A stretch of DNA of 64,000 nt. Origin: Dryocola clanedunensis subsp. sulfonylureivorans. GTDB lineage: Bacteria; Pseudomonadota; Gammaproteobacteria; Enterobacterales; Enterobacteriaceae. The DNA is taken from assembly GCF_016756775.1 (NCBI RefSeq), contig NZ_JAERMU010000001.1, forward strand, positions 344,301-408,300, in the 5' to 3' direction. A program made the position numbers and the translations under genes. The notes under the pieces were generated by a model that saw only the letters and a program-made list of their open reading frames with translations, searched no databases and was not told where the DNA came from. Shown in pieces: positions 9,386 through 17,402 of the stretch; within the stretch, counting starts at the first letter, position 1; every line of letters starts with the position of its first letter.

Positions 9386-9401
9386 TGCAAGATGCTTGCC
9401 A
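9386..9401 (-). promoter_or_regulatory. Sigma-54 promoter of nac
   Basis: On the minus strand TGGCA, six bases, then TTGCA gives the -24 GG and -12 GC elements of an RpoN promoter (TGGCA at 9397-9401, TTGCA at 9386-9390). It stands about 60 bp before the nac ATG, in agreement with the known RpoN dependence of nac in enterobacteria. Confidence 0.88.
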
Positions 9402-9516
9402 CTTTTTCGCCAGCGCAGCGCCACGAGCCTAACCGGCTGGATAATAAGCGAAACTGATAATCAGACCGCTTTTCATAACTGAAACAGCGGTTCGCTTATG
9501 CTCCAAAAGAGGTACT

Positions 9517-9537
9517 CGCGCACCGTTTTGGTGCGCG
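9517..9537. promoter_or_regulatory. NtrC-type enhancer site upstream of nac
   Basis: A perfect palindrome, CGCGCACC (9517-9524), five bases, GGTGCGCG (9530-9537), matches the NtrC consensus GCACC-N5-GGTGC. It lies about 120-150 bp upstream of the sigma-54 promoter, the distance expected for an NtrC enhancer at nac. Confidence 0.85.
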
Positions 9538-9551
9538 ATAACAACAAAAAC

Positions 9552-10058
9552 TTATGACAAACGCGCCCACCACAGCCGCGCTTTCATCCCCCAGTAGCTC
9601 GTCCAGCCCGTCGTCGAACTGACGATTTCGCCCTTATAGAGCACAACAAAAGTCGGCGTGACGCCAATCTGCCAGTTCTGCGAAAGCCTGCCGTCCGCGT
9701 CGTTGATCACCGGAAAGCTCACCTGCTTACGCGCCAGCCAGCTGGCTACCTTCTGCTTATCTCCCGAGCGCAGCGCCACGGTGGCGACGTTCTCCCCCTC
9801 AGCCGTTAAGCGCGCGACATCAGGCGTGGTAAAGCGACAGACCCCGCACCAGCTCGCCCAAAAATAAATCAGCAGCGGACGCTCCTGGCTCATCGCAGCC
9901 AGCGACAGCGTGTTGCCGTCCAGCGTATGCAGCGGCGTGCTGTCAAAGGCGGAAGGTAACTGCGGCGCGCGCCACCAGTCCATGACCAGCAGTACGGCGC
10001 CGAGAAGGGCCAGCAGCACCAGCCCGTCGCGCCCCCATCGCAGGAGTCTATTTGCCAT
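9552..10058 (-). CDS. scsD: ScsD, membrane-anchored thioredoxin-like (TlpA) protein
   Basis: The start at 10056-10058 gives 168 residues and an 11-bp overlap with scsC. An upstream Met at 10178 would only read scsC antiframe sequence. The protein has one N-terminal membrane anchor (about residues 11-28) and a periplasmic thioredoxin-fold domain with active site WCGVC (C71, C74). A cis-Pro region (GVTPTFVV) is also visible. It belongs to the scs system that protects against copper and oxidative thiol damage. ScsB is its likely electron donor. Confidence 0.9.
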   Translation of the reverse strand: MANRLLRWGRDGLVLLALLGAVLLVMDWWRAPQLPSAFDSTPLHTLDGNTLSLAAMSQERPLLIYFWASWCGVCRFTTPDVARLTAEGENVATVALRSGDKQKVASWLARKQVSFPVINDADGRLSQNWQIGVTPTFVVLYKGEIVSSTTGWTSYWGMKARLWWARLS

Positions 10059-10674
10059 TGGCCTGCTCCAGCTTCTCTTTGACCAGCCCTTCCAGGGTTT
10101 CCCACGGCACCGCCCCGGCCAGCATAGTGTCGCCGACGATGGTGGCTGGGGTGCCCTGTACGCCAACAACTCTGGCAAGCTGCAGGTTAAGGCTTATTGT
10201 CTCCATGCTCTTCTGGTCGGGCGTGACCGGCGTGGCCCCGCTTTTCTCAATGGCGGTCTTAATGGACGCAGAAGTGTGGTAGCCCTTTTTGGACATCAGC
10301 AGCTGATGCAATTTAAGAAACTCATCCGGGTGCTCGCGCCAGGTCGTCAGCACTACGCCCGCGGCTTCGTTGGAGCTTTCGCCCTTAAACGGCAAGGGTT
10401 TGATGACAACCGCCACCTGCGGATAGAGCCTTGTAATCTTCTCCAGCATCGGGTCAAGCTGCTTGCAGTACGGGCAGTTATAGTCGGTGAACGCAACCAG
10501 CGTCAGCGTTGGATTTTTCGCCCCAATAACCGGGCTTTGCGGATCGTGGAACAGCGCCTCATAGATAAGCTTCTGCATTTCTTCTTCTTTGTTCGGCGGC
10601 TGCGGCGATGTCTCTGCGGCCTGCGCGCTGAAGGTCACCATCAGCATCAGTAATAATGTCATCATCAGTTTCAT
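10048..10674 (-). CDS. scsC: ScsC, periplasmic DsbA/DsbG-like disulfide protein
   Basis: This 208-residue secreted protein has a signal peptide ending at about residue 20 (SAQAA). It has a short N-terminal helical segment, a thioredoxin fold with active site CPYC (C67, C70) and a cis-Pro motif GTPATIVG. Family members act as copper-binding thiol oxidoreductases or isomerases. The gene overlaps scsB by 4 bp (ATGA) and scsD by 11 bp, so the three are translationally coupled. Confidence 0.93.
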   Translation of the reverse strand: MKLMMTLLLMLMVTFSAQAAETSPQPPNKEEEMQKLIYEALFHDPQSPVIGAKNPTLTLVAFTDYNCPYCKQLDPMLEKITRLYPQVAVVIKPLPFKGESSNEAAGVVLTTWREHPDEFLKLHQLLMSKKGYHTSASIKTAIEKSGATPVTPDQKSMETISLNLQLARVVGVQGTPATIVGDTMLAGAVPWETLEGLVKEKLEQANGK

Positions 10675-12554
10675 TTTGTCTCTCCTTTCGCTTCCATCAG
10701 CGTATTCAGGACGGCATCGCGCGATAATAGCGTAGGCAGCGCTTTGCCTTCGGGCAGGCCGGGGCCGTAGATTTGGTTGTAAGGCACAGCCACCTGGCCG
10801 CGCTGTTTCAGGAAGTTGGTTATCTGTTCGGAGGGCAGCGTCCAGTCGCCGCGCAGCGCCACAACGTCCGGAGCCTGAAGCGCCTGCTGCACATCGTCAC
10901 GCGAAAGAACGTTAAGCTTGTTGATTTTGCAGGTAATACACCAGTCGGCAGTCACATCGATAAAGACGCGTTTATGCAGCCTTAGCGCCTCCTGCACCGC
11001 CTGTTCGCTAAGCGGCTGCCAGGCAATGTTCTCTTCGCTGACGTTAGCTGTCGCCGTGCTGAAATGGGCGGGGAGCAGGCTTGCCAGCCAGAGGGCAGAG
11101 CCGAGCATCATGACGGCGAGGATCTTACGCAACCAGTTCATCCACGGGCCGGGACGAGGCAAACGCAGCGCCAGGCCTGGGCGCAATGCTATCAGCAGCC
11201 ACGGCAGGCTCATGCCAATCCCCAGCGCCAGGAACAGCCCCCACAGCACCGGCAGCGGTGCCGCCAGAGCCACGGCAACGGCGGTGCCTAAGAACGGAGC
11301 GCTACAGGGCGTAGCCAGTAACGTTGCCAGCGCCCCCTGCCAGAAATGCCCTGCCATGCCGTTGCCGCCGTGGGTGGCGAGACGGGTCGTCAGATTTGAA
11401 GAGAGACGGAACTCAAACAGGCCAAACAGGCTGGCGCTGAATGCCACCATCACCAGCGCCATAAAGCCGATAAACCACGGATTCTGGAACTGTATCCCCC
11501 AGCCCAGGGCCTGATTGGTCAGCCGTAGCACGGTCATCAACAGGGCCAGAGCCATAAACGAGGCGATAATACCGGCAACGGAGGCGAGGAACTGGCGACG
11601 AATGATTTTCCGGTCCTGCTGCCCGACCAGCAAAATAGACCCCAGCTTCATGCCCAGCACCGGCAGCACGCACGGCATAAGATTAAGAATGAAGCCGCCC
11701 AGCAGGGCAAAAAGCACCACCTGCCAGAGAATGAAGTTCTGGTCTGGCGTCGGCACGACGGGGGCTTCTTTCACCTCAAGGGTAGATTGCTGGGCAATCC
11801 CACTCTCTGCCAGCACCAGCGAGAGTGAGCGCCCGCGTAAATCCGGCCCTGTCCCATCCCAGCCGTCGCTGGTGGGGACGGTAGCCCACAGGGTGTCACC
11901 CTCCACCTGAATTTTAGGTTTGGCAAAGCTGGCGTCATCAGGTACGACAAGGAACAGATCCGGTTTCGTCCAGCCCGCGGCTCGGGTCGCTTTCACCACC
12001 AGCTCACCGGTGTGATAGCCCGCGCTCAGGCTATCCGTTAACCCCTCCGGGCGCGGCACGCTGCTCAGCGCCTGCGCATAGTCATGCGCAAAAGCCGCAT
12101 CGCCCGTCGTTGCGGTAATCTCGAAGGGATAATCGGTTAGCAAACACACATCTTTGCAGGTGGAAAGCGTCAGCACACCAGCAATACGCGCGGGCGCGCC
12201 CGGAGACGTCATCGGGATACTGACCTGATTGTGATAGCCCTGCGTGGTGATGCCCCCCACGTCAAAGCGTTGGGGCGCGGGCCATGCCCAGCTCACCTCA
12301 GGCATTTCTCCCTGCCAGGCAATCGAGGGGGCAACGCCTCCCTCACCCGGCGATTGCCAGTAGGTTTTCCAGCCCTCTTCCAGTTTCACATCCAGCAGCA
12401 GGCGGGTTTCACCTTTTGCATTATTGTCAGCGCGCAGCCGCACGCTGGCGTGATCGTTATCGGCAGACGTCAGCCAGCCGGGTTCTGCGGCCCAGCTAAA
12501 CGGCAGCCATAGCAGCAAGAGACAGAGCAAAGCCTGCCTGAAAAGACTCAACAT
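10671..12554 (-). CDS. scsB: ScsB, DsbD-like transmembrane electron carrier
   Basis: The 627-residue protein has a signal peptide and an N-terminal periplasmic domain with Cys pair STCKDVC (C133, C137). The DsbD-like membrane domain carries the two conserved Cys motifs (MPCVLPV, C295; ATPCSAP, C417). A C-terminal thioredoxin-like domain has WCITC (C539, C542). It passes electrons from the cytoplasm to ScsC and ScsD. GGAG stands before the ATG. The length and the extended N-terminal domain distinguish ScsB from DsbD. Confidence 0.95.
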   Translation of the reverse strand: MLSLFRQALLCLLLLWLPFSWAAEPGWLTSADNDHASVRLRADNNAKGETRLLLDVKLEEGWKTYWQSPGEGGVAPSIAWQGEMPEVSWAWPAPQRFDVGGITTQGYHNQVSIPMTSPGAPARIAGVLTLSTCKDVCLLTDYPFEITATTGDAAFAHDYAQALSSVPRPEGLTDSLSAGYHTGELVVKATRAAGWTKPDLFLVVPDDASFAKPKIQVEGDTLWATVPTSDGWDGTGPDLRGRSLSLVLAESGIAQQSTLEVKEAPVVPTPDQNFILWQVVLFALLGGFILNLMPCVLPVLGMKLGSILLVGQQDRKIIRRQFLASVAGIIASFMALALLMTVLRLTNQALGWGIQFQNPWFIGFMALVMVAFSASLFGLFEFRLSSNLTTRLATHGGNGMAGHFWQGALATLLATPCSAPFLGTAVAVALAAPLPVLWGLFLALGIGMSLPWLLIALRPGLALRLPRPGPWMNWLRKILAVMMLGSALWLASLLPAHFSTATANVSEENIAWQPLSEQAVQEALRLHKRVFIDVTADWCITCKINKLNVLSRDDVQQALQAPDVVALRGDWTLPSEQITNFLKQRGQVAVPYNQIYGPGLPEGKALPTLLSRDAVLNTLMEAKGETK

Positions 12555-12603
12555 ATTTTTTCTCCGTAAATGAATTAACTAACTGTGATGCACAGCGGGT
12601 TTA

Positions 12604-12969
12604 TCATTCACGGAAGACGCAAAATCGCAGATGGACTCTGAGCGTGGGCGAGGAAAAGGCTCGCAGAGGAGCAACAGACGAACGCGTTGTCCGCGCGGGA
12701 ATAAGCAGGGTCAGCAGCAGGCTAAGGGCAAACAGCGCGCCTTCAAATAACACCGGGGGTGCCGAAAGGAGCGATTTAGCACTGAGTTCGCAGGGAGACA
12801 CAGGGGCGGCATCATCAACGCTGGACGTATCGGGCTGGCTTAACGTGATGTTCGCAGCCGCTTTCATTTGCAGGACGTGCAGGCCCGCCATGCGCTGTGC
12901 GGTGCAAACCACCATCACCAGACATGCCAGAACCAGAAACCACTTAGCCAGATGCTTGCGTTTAAACAT
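12604..12969 (-). CDS. scsA: ScsA, small membrane protein of copper-tolerance operon
   Basis: This 121-residue protein has one hydrophobic segment at residues 8-26 and a second at about 75-92, with short Cys-containing linkers (VVCTAQRM, SPCELS). Position at the head of scsBCD and size match Salmonella ScsA, which has a role in peroxide and copper tolerance. No catalytic motif is visible. The gene ends 49 bp before scsB. Confidence 0.8.
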   Translation of the reverse strand: MFKRKHLAKWFLVLACLVMVVCTAQRMAGLHVLQMKAAANITLSQPDTSSVDDAAPVSPCELSAKSLLSAPPVLFEGALFALSLLLTLLIPARTTRSSVAPLRAFSSPTLRVHLRFCVFRE

Positions 12970-12993
12970 ACGTCCCTCGAATATGAACCGTCT

Positions 12994-13021
12994 ATCTTAG
13001 CCAGTCAGCACCGTTTGGCAA
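12994..13021 (-). promoter_or_regulatory. Likely sigma-70 promoter of scsABCD
   Basis: On the minus strand TTGCCA (13016-13021), 16 bases, then TAAGAT (12994-12999) makes a reasonable -35/-10 pair about 25 bp before the scsA ATG. No clear CpxR or CueR box was recognised beside it. Confidence 0.45.
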
Positions 13022-13105
13022 CCGGTACGCTGTAAAGTTATGTCTGCAAATTCAACCCATTTGCGTGTTTTATCAGCAAACGCACCGCAACCGCTGTTTC
13101 AGGCT

Positions 13106-13134
13106 TTGACAACCTCCGCGCACCTCGCTAACAT
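13106..13134 (+). promoter_or_regulatory. Promoter of tRNA-Asn with GC-rich discriminator
   Basis: A perfect -35 TTGACA (13106-13111), a 17-bp spacer and TAACAT (13129-13134) are followed by the discriminator GCGCCCCG. A GC-rich discriminator is typical of stable-RNA promoters under stringent control. The expected start is near 13141, about 12 bp before the mature tRNA. Confidence 0.8.
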
Positions 13135-13152
13135 GCGCCCCGTTCACACGAT

Positions 13153-13228
13153 TCCTCTGTAGTTCAGTCGGTAGAACGGCGGACTGTTAATCCGTATGTC
13201 ACTGGTTCGAGTCCAGTCAGAGGAGCCA
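13153..13228 (+). tRNA. tRNA-Asn (anticodon GTT)
   Basis: The 76-nt gene has an acceptor stem TCCTCTG/CAGAGGA, anticodon loop CTGTTAA with GTT at 13186-13188, T-loop GGTTCGAGTCC and an encoded CCA. The nac-cbl/asn-tRNA neighbourhood is conserved in enterobacteria. This tRNA family is a frequent integration target, for example of the Yersinia high-pathogenicity island. Confidence 0.97.
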
Positions 13229-13273
13229 AATTAGAAAAGCCCGCTTAAGGAAACTTAAGCGGGCTTTTTGCTT
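13223..13273 (+). repeat. 51-bp direct repeat, left copy (tRNA-Asn 3' end plus terminator)
   Basis: From GAGCCA at the tRNA 3' end through the terminator to GCTT, these 51 bases are identical to 17254-17304. The pair bounds a 4-kb islet with a T6SS effector and immunity genes. A 3'-end duplication of a tRNA gene is the usual footprint of site-specific insertion, but no integrase is present. The 9-mer TGCTGACAA lies at both inner edges (13273-13281 and 17245-17253). Confidence 0.9.
13239..13269 (+). terminator. Intrinsic terminator of tRNA-Asn (copy 1)
   Basis: GCCCGCTTAAG (13239-13249) and CTTAAGCGGGC (13254-13264) form an 11-bp perfect stem with a GAAA loop, followed by TTTTT. Two further copies occur at 13409-13443 and 17254-17304. 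Confidence 0.93.
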
Positions 13274-13408
13274 GCTGACAAAGAAGGAAAAAGCGTGGTT
13301 TTCCCTTCGTTGTGATAAGCAGGCGAAAATCAATGAATTGATTTTCCTTGTTATTTATTCGGTGAGATCTTTGCGAAACGCATTCGCTTTAGGTTTGTCA
13401 TCCGTCTG

Positions 13409-13443
13409 AAAGCCCGCTTAAGGGAACTTAAGCGGGCTCTTTG
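13409..13443. terminator. Second copy of the tRNA-Asn-type terminator
   Basis: The stem GCCCGCTTAAG/CTTAAGCGGGC (13412-13422 and 13427-13437) is repeated with small changes in the loop and T-tract. It lies 50 bp after the Tle1 stop codon and may end that minus-strand unit. Its right flank (CTTTTGCGAT) equals the right flank of the third copy at 17301-17310. The rest of 13274-13490 holds no gene. It contains a perfect hairpin GAAAATCAAT-GA-ATTGATTTTC near 13327. Confidence 0.7.
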
Positions 13444-13490
13444 CTTTTGCGATGGCCGCTAAACGCCGGGCGCGCCATCAGACACCTGCA

Positions 13491-15899
13491 TTACTCCCAC
13501 AGTGAAAAGGCATGCGCTAACTTCTCCTTCAGCGCCTGCTGCTGACGTATCCGATCCTGCTGCTGGTTGTTCAGGCATTCAGCCTCGATGGCCCCAGGAT
13601 GCTGTACGCACGTAATTTGTTGCTCCCTGCCCTGCAGCACCGTCTGGTCGTTGTCCCCATGCGTCACGGTAATGATCTGTCCGTCGGCAGAGGTGGTGGC
13701 CAGGGGCCGCTCGTTATCAAGCGTGCTGATGATGAATCGCACATCCTCAACCGGCATGGGATAGCCCAGCCCGGCGACATAGCCCAGCATGGCAAGCGGT
13801 TTGACCTTCTTGCTCATCTCCTCGCCAAAGTAAACCATCCGGTACAGGAAATAACTCCCCCATGGCTCACGCGCGCCAAGGGCGTTGTGCATAAACCAGG
13901 CGCGGGAGTCATGAACCTGGTCGTCAAACAGGGCAACAACCTGGCAGGCCATCTCATCAGCGCTCCCTTTCACGGGAAATAGCGTACTCAGCCGCAACTC
14001 GCCGTCTTGTTTAATGCGCTTAAATTCCACGGGCACATTGTCCTGATTGAATGCATAGACAAAGCCCTTAAAGTAATCCAGCACCGCATAGGTGGTACTT
14101 TTAGCCTGCGTCCTCGGCACCCCCTGGTAGTCTTCCCGAAATTCGGTAGCCGCCTGAAGGAGCTGATTCTGCCCCAGGGCTGCGTCAAAATCTTTTGGGC
14201 CGGCCGGCAACAGCGTAAACCCGGCGTTTCGCGGGCGGGCCGCCAGCATATCGCGGCGCATCTTTTCTACGCCTTTCCGGGCCTTATCGTGCTCTCTTTC
14301 ACGCCGCATTCTGATCCCCGGATCGTTATCCTCATTAAGATTGCTGGCAGCGGCAGCCGTATAAAAGGGCTGTGTCCGGTAGCTGCCGCCGGCATAGCGA
14401 TTGATCCGCCAGGCGGTTAGCCAGCCCACCTGGTTTTCAAGAGCATGAACGACGCTCACTGGCGCGCGGACCGGGGTGAACTGCGCGGCCTGTTCGTCAC
14501 TGATGTCCCCATTAAACGCTTTAAGACCCATGGTCAGTGTTCGCCAGCTGTTAAAACACTGAACGAGTATTGGATCTACAGAGAACTCATCCATGACGGC
14601 TTCCGGCATGACACGCCAGGCATCCTTCCTCAAAACATTGGGCAAAGATGCGCCTGGGACTTTTAGCGGTGCCCCCGTTTCAAAAGCCGCAGCATACATC
14701 TCATTTAGCGGGATCTGGGATAACAAAAAATCGTCAACAGCTCCGCATGCTTTTCCCTGATCGCCCGGTGGATAACCGCCGCCTATGTCCGAATGCACTC
14801 CTGGGTATACCACCTCAACGCTGTTGGCCGGATAACGCCCGTCCGCGCGACAGAGGGAGTCCAGCGGGAAGCACAGGCGCTGCTCGTGCGCAGAGACCAG
14901 ATGCACGCAGCGCCTGACCAGGCCGCTGTCCGGCAGCGCCATGGTGCCGTCAGCCCAGCTCATATGACCTTCGGCAACCGGCGCCAGATGGGCCACGCCA
15001 ACCGAGGCCACCGTATCCAGCAGACCCAGAAACTCAACGCTGAGTGGAATATCGCCCGCGGATGAAGACAGGCACTGCGGACGTGGCTCCCCCTGCTTTT
15101 TCGGCTCCGGCATCAGCTCGCTCAGCCAGTTAACAAAAGCCCGGGCGGACGCCGCCCCCCGGGAGAAACCGTAAACATACAGCTTTATGCCCACCAGCTT
15201 CGGTTTACCGGGCTCCGGCTGCTCCAGCGCCAGTTTCAGTTCATGCCCCAGGCCGTTCAGCAGCCGCTGAAACTCTTCCCTGCGGCGATACCGGCCGATG
15301 ATGGCCGGCTCAGCGGCGCTGGTGGCCATTGCCTGGATGGACCACCAGTTGTCATCATCAGAGAGCTTCCCTTTTCCCAGCGTGCGGCGCAGAGCGTCAA
15401 TCAGACGCAGCAGCCCCCAGTTGATGCGTCCCTCTCCGCCGCTGGCGAAGGCCAGCCCCTCCTGGCTGAAATCCAGATCCATAATTTCCGGGAACGGCGT
15501 GCCGACGCCGGGGATATAGTACTTGTAGTATTTGTTCCCGGCGGAGCCGTCGAGGTCTACCAGCGTAACGTTATTTGCGCCGGTCCCCGCCGCATAGCCC
15601 TGGCCGATGGTGGCGCGGAACAGGCGGGCGATATTAGTCGGATGCTTCGGGTGGGCGTTGTACAGGTCCTCGTTCAGGTTGTTGCCGGTACCGTCGAAGA
15701 ACAGGCTGATGTGCAGTGTCTTGCAGCAAGGAGGGGCGACGCGACGGCCGGCGGCGAGGCACAGCTCATCGTGGTAGGCCCGCTCCTGGCTATCCTGTTT
15801 CTTACAGTTCTGGCCAATCAGTGCAGCGCGTGAAGGTAGTTTACCCTGGCCTGGAAACTCAGACGGATACCAGGCGAGGTCAGGATTTATTTCGGACAT
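13491..15899 (-). CDS. tle1: Tle1-family T6SS phospholipase effector (DUF2235)
   Basis: The 802-residue protein has the alpha/beta-hydrolase core of DUF2235/Tle1: FFDGTGNN at residues 67-74, nucleophile motif GFSRG with Ser246, acid Asp295 in LGLLDTVASVG and His369 in YPGVHSDIGGGY. Tle1 proteins are T6SS effectors that cut membrane phospholipids of rival bacteria. No signal peptide is present, as expected for a T6SS cargo. Two DUF3304-type lipoprotein genes stand directly upstream, and the nearer overlaps its start by 13 bp, a typical immunity-effector pairing. No VgrG or PAAR gene is adjacent, so it must use the T6SS encoded elsewhere, possibly the one at 38-64 kb. Confidence 0.9.
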   Translation of the reverse strand: MSEINPDLAWYPSEFPGQGKLPSRAALIGQNCKKQDSQERAYHDELCLAAGRRVAPPCCKTLHISLFFDGTGNNLNEDLYNAHPKHPTNIARLFRATIGQGYAAGTGANNVTLVDLDGSAGNKYYKYYIPGVGTPFPEIMDLDFSQEGLAFASGGEGRINWGLLRLIDALRRTLGKGKLSDDDNWWSIQAMATSAAEPAIIGRYRRREEFQRLLNGLGHELKLALEQPEPGKPKLVGIKLYVYGFSRGAASARAFVNWLSELMPEPKKQGEPRPQCLSSSAGDIPLSVEFLGLLDTVASVGVAHLAPVAEGHMSWADGTMALPDSGLVRRCVHLVSAHEQRLCFPLDSLCRADGRYPANSVEVVYPGVHSDIGGGYPPGDQGKACGAVDDFLLSQIPLNEMYAAAFETGAPLKVPGASLPNVLRKDAWRVMPEAVMDEFSVDPILVQCFNSWRTLTMGLKAFNGDISDEQAAQFTPVRAPVSVVHALENQVGWLTAWRINRYAGGSYRTQPFYTAAAASNLNEDNDPGIRMRREREHDKARKGVEKMRRDMLAARPRNAGFTLLPAGPKDFDAALGQNQLLQAATEFREDYQGVPRTQAKSTTYAVLDYFKGFVYAFNQDNVPVEFKRIKQDGELRLSTLFPVKGSADEMACQVVALFDDQVHDSRAWFMHNALGAREPWGSYFLYRMVYFGEEMSKKVKPLAMLGYVAGLGYPMPVEDVRFIISTLDNERPLATTSADGQIITVTHGDNDQTVLQGREQQITCVQHPGAIEAECLNNQQQDRIRQQQALKEKLAHAFSLWE

Positions 15900-16480
15900 A
15901 CGGCAGGTTTCTCCATGTTCACGGGATCTTTCACCGGATAGTCAGGGCTGCCGTAGTCGGCACAGCTGGTGGTGACCTTTATCTGGTCGCAGGGCAGGAA
16001 ATGCACGGTGATGCCGCAGGTCTTTTGTCCGGTATAGTCCGGCACCGGCACAATGCGGGAATGCTCTTTGCTAAATGCTTTGACTTTCTCATACCATAAC
16101 TCATGTTCTTTGAAGTACTGCTCCGCTTTTATATAAGCAGATTTACTGTCCAGATTACTCAGGTCTGGCCGCTCGGGCTCGGGTATTTCCGGCACATCAC
16201 TGGCAAAAGCCACCCCGGTTTCCCAGTCCACCCGCACCGTCAGCCCCGGCTTCCAGACGGCTGGGGCTGCATAGCTCCCGCCACCGCCGCCTCCCTGATA
16301 CGGGCCAATCACATCCAGGGCATTCACCCCGTTGACGCTGAAATGGTTTATAGCCCAGCTGGTGTGGTTGATGGCCTCAATGGCTCCGCCGCCGCTGACC
16401 GTGTTTTCAGCCTTCGCCGGTTTGTCGCAGCCACTAAGCAAAAATGTGGCGACCAGCAGCAATGTTCCCGAATATTTCAT
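15887..16480 (-). CDS. Lipoprotein immunity protein for Tle1 (DUF3304-like), copy 1
   Basis: The start MKYSGT gives 197 residues with a lipobox LLSGC (Cys18) after GGAG. The product should be a periplasm-facing lipoprotein that neutralises the phospholipase at its site of action. The sequence has a Gly-rich loop (GGGGGGS) and Cys residues near the C-terminus (TCGITVHFLPCDQ, SCADYG, AVCPK). It overlaps tle1 by 13 bp. It is nearly identical to the next gene at both ends, but a central cassette (SNLDSKSAYIKAEQYFKEH) differs completely. The immunity role is inferred from position and known Tli1 proteins. Confidence 0.82.
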   Translation of the reverse strand: MKYSGTLLLVATFLLSGCDKPAKAENTVSGGGAIEAINHTSWAINHFSVNGVNALDVIGPYQGGGGGGSYAAPAVWKPGLTVRVDWETGVAFASDVPEIPEPERPDLSNLDSKSAYIKAEQYFKEHELWYEKVKAFSKEHSRIVPVPDYTGQKTCGITVHFLPCDQIKVTTSCADYGSPDYPVKDPVNMEKPAVCPK

Positions 16481-16521
16481 ACGCTTCTCCCTGTTAGCCA
16501 TGTTTAATGTCATCCACTTCT

Positions 16522-16566
16522 TTAAACGTTGTTAACCCAGGCGAGGTCAGGATTTATTTCGGACAT
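16522..16566 (-). pseudogene. 14-codon remnant of the tle1 5' end
   Basis: Directly overlapping the stop of the second immunity gene, the sequence repeats the first ten codons of tle1 (MSEINPDLAW) and then runs into unrelated codons (VNNV) and a stop. It shows that the duplicated block was immunity gene plus effector start, and that the second effector was lost or replaced. The overlap geometry with the immunity gene is the same as in the intact pair. Confidence 0.85.
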
Positions 16567-17150
16567 ACGGCAGGTTTCTCCATGTTCACGGGATCTTTCA
16601 CCGGATAGTCAGGGCTGCCGTAATCGGCACAGCTGGTGGTGACCTTTATCTGGTCGCAGGGCAGGAAATGCACGGTGATGCCGCAGGTCTTTTGTCCGGT
16701 ATAGTCCGGCACCGGCACAGTGCGGGAATGTTCTTTGCTGAATGCTTTTATCTTTTTCCGCCATGCACGACGCTCCTCTGCATAAGCTTCCCACGCTTGA
16801 TAATAGTCTTTTTCGTTCATACCTTTAGTATCTGGCCGCTCGGGCTCGGGTATTTCCGGCACATCACTGGCAAAAGCCACCCCGGTTTCCCAGTCCACCC
16901 GCACCGTCAGCCCCGGCTTCCAGACGGCTGGGGCTGCGTAGCTCCCGCCACCGCCGCCCCCCTGATACGGGCCAATCACATCGAGGGCATTCACCCCGTC
17001 GACGCTGAAATGGTTTATAGCCCAGCTGGTATGGTTGATAGCCTCAATGGCTCCCCCACCGCCGCTGACCGTGTTTTCAGCCTTCGCCGGTTTGTCGCAG
17101 CCGCTAAGCAAAAATGTGGCGACCAGCAGCAACGCTCCCTGGTATTTCAT
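16554..17150 (-). CDS. Lipoprotein immunity protein (DUF3304-like), copy 2
   Basis: This is the tandem paralogue of the 15887-16480 gene: 198 residues, MKYQGA start, lipobox LLSGC with Cys18. The first 115 and last 60 residues are almost the same as in copy 1. The segment TKGMNEKDYYQAWEAYAEE replaces the corresponding cassette. It is followed by a remnant of tle1, so it is probably an orphan immunity gene kept against a related effector. The near-identity at both ends means gene conversion is possible. Confidence 0.82.
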   Translation of the reverse strand: MKYQGALLLVATFLLSGCDKPAKAENTVSGGGGAIEAINHTSWAINHFSVDGVNALDVIGPYQGGGGGGSYAAPAVWKPGLTVRVDWETGVAFASDVPEIPEPERPDTKGMNEKDYYQAWEAYAEERRAWRKKIKAFSKEHSRTVPVPDYTGQKTCGITVHFLPCDQIKVTTSCADYGSPDYPVKDPVNMEKPAVCPK

Positions 17151-17253
17151 ATGCCTCTCCTGTCCATAGAGTCCATAACTATCGCAAGGATTTAACAGGA
17201 AAGGGAGCAAAAAATACGCAATGTGTTAGGTAGATGTTTTTATCTGCTGACAA

Positions 17254-17304
17254 GAGCCAAATTAGAAAAGCCCGCTTAAGGAAACTTAAGCGGGCTTTTT
17301 GCTT
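17254..17304 (+). repeat. 51-bp direct repeat, right copy (tRNA-Asn 3' end plus terminator)
   Basis: This is an exact match of 13223-13273, including the last six tRNA bases GAGCCA and the whole terminator. To the right it continues CTTTTGCGAT as in the second terminator copy at 13441-13452, so it looks like a joint between the two left-hand copies. It marks the right border of the effector islet. It can also act as a terminator for either strand. Confidence 0.9.
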
Positions 17305-17402
17305 TTGCGATTTAGCGCAAGAAACTAGCGTTCAACACAGGCTGGGACGAGCAGTTGAGCATTCGCGAGTATTTTAAACGCGCCCCCTCACTGCATCAGA
17401 CT

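Noticed and set aside
13153..17304. A Yersinia-type high-pathogenicity island or another P4-integrase island at tRNA-Asn
   Set aside because: No integrase, yersiniabactin genes or excision factor are present. The islet holds only effector and immunity genes, and the NRPS downstream has no siderophore architecture.
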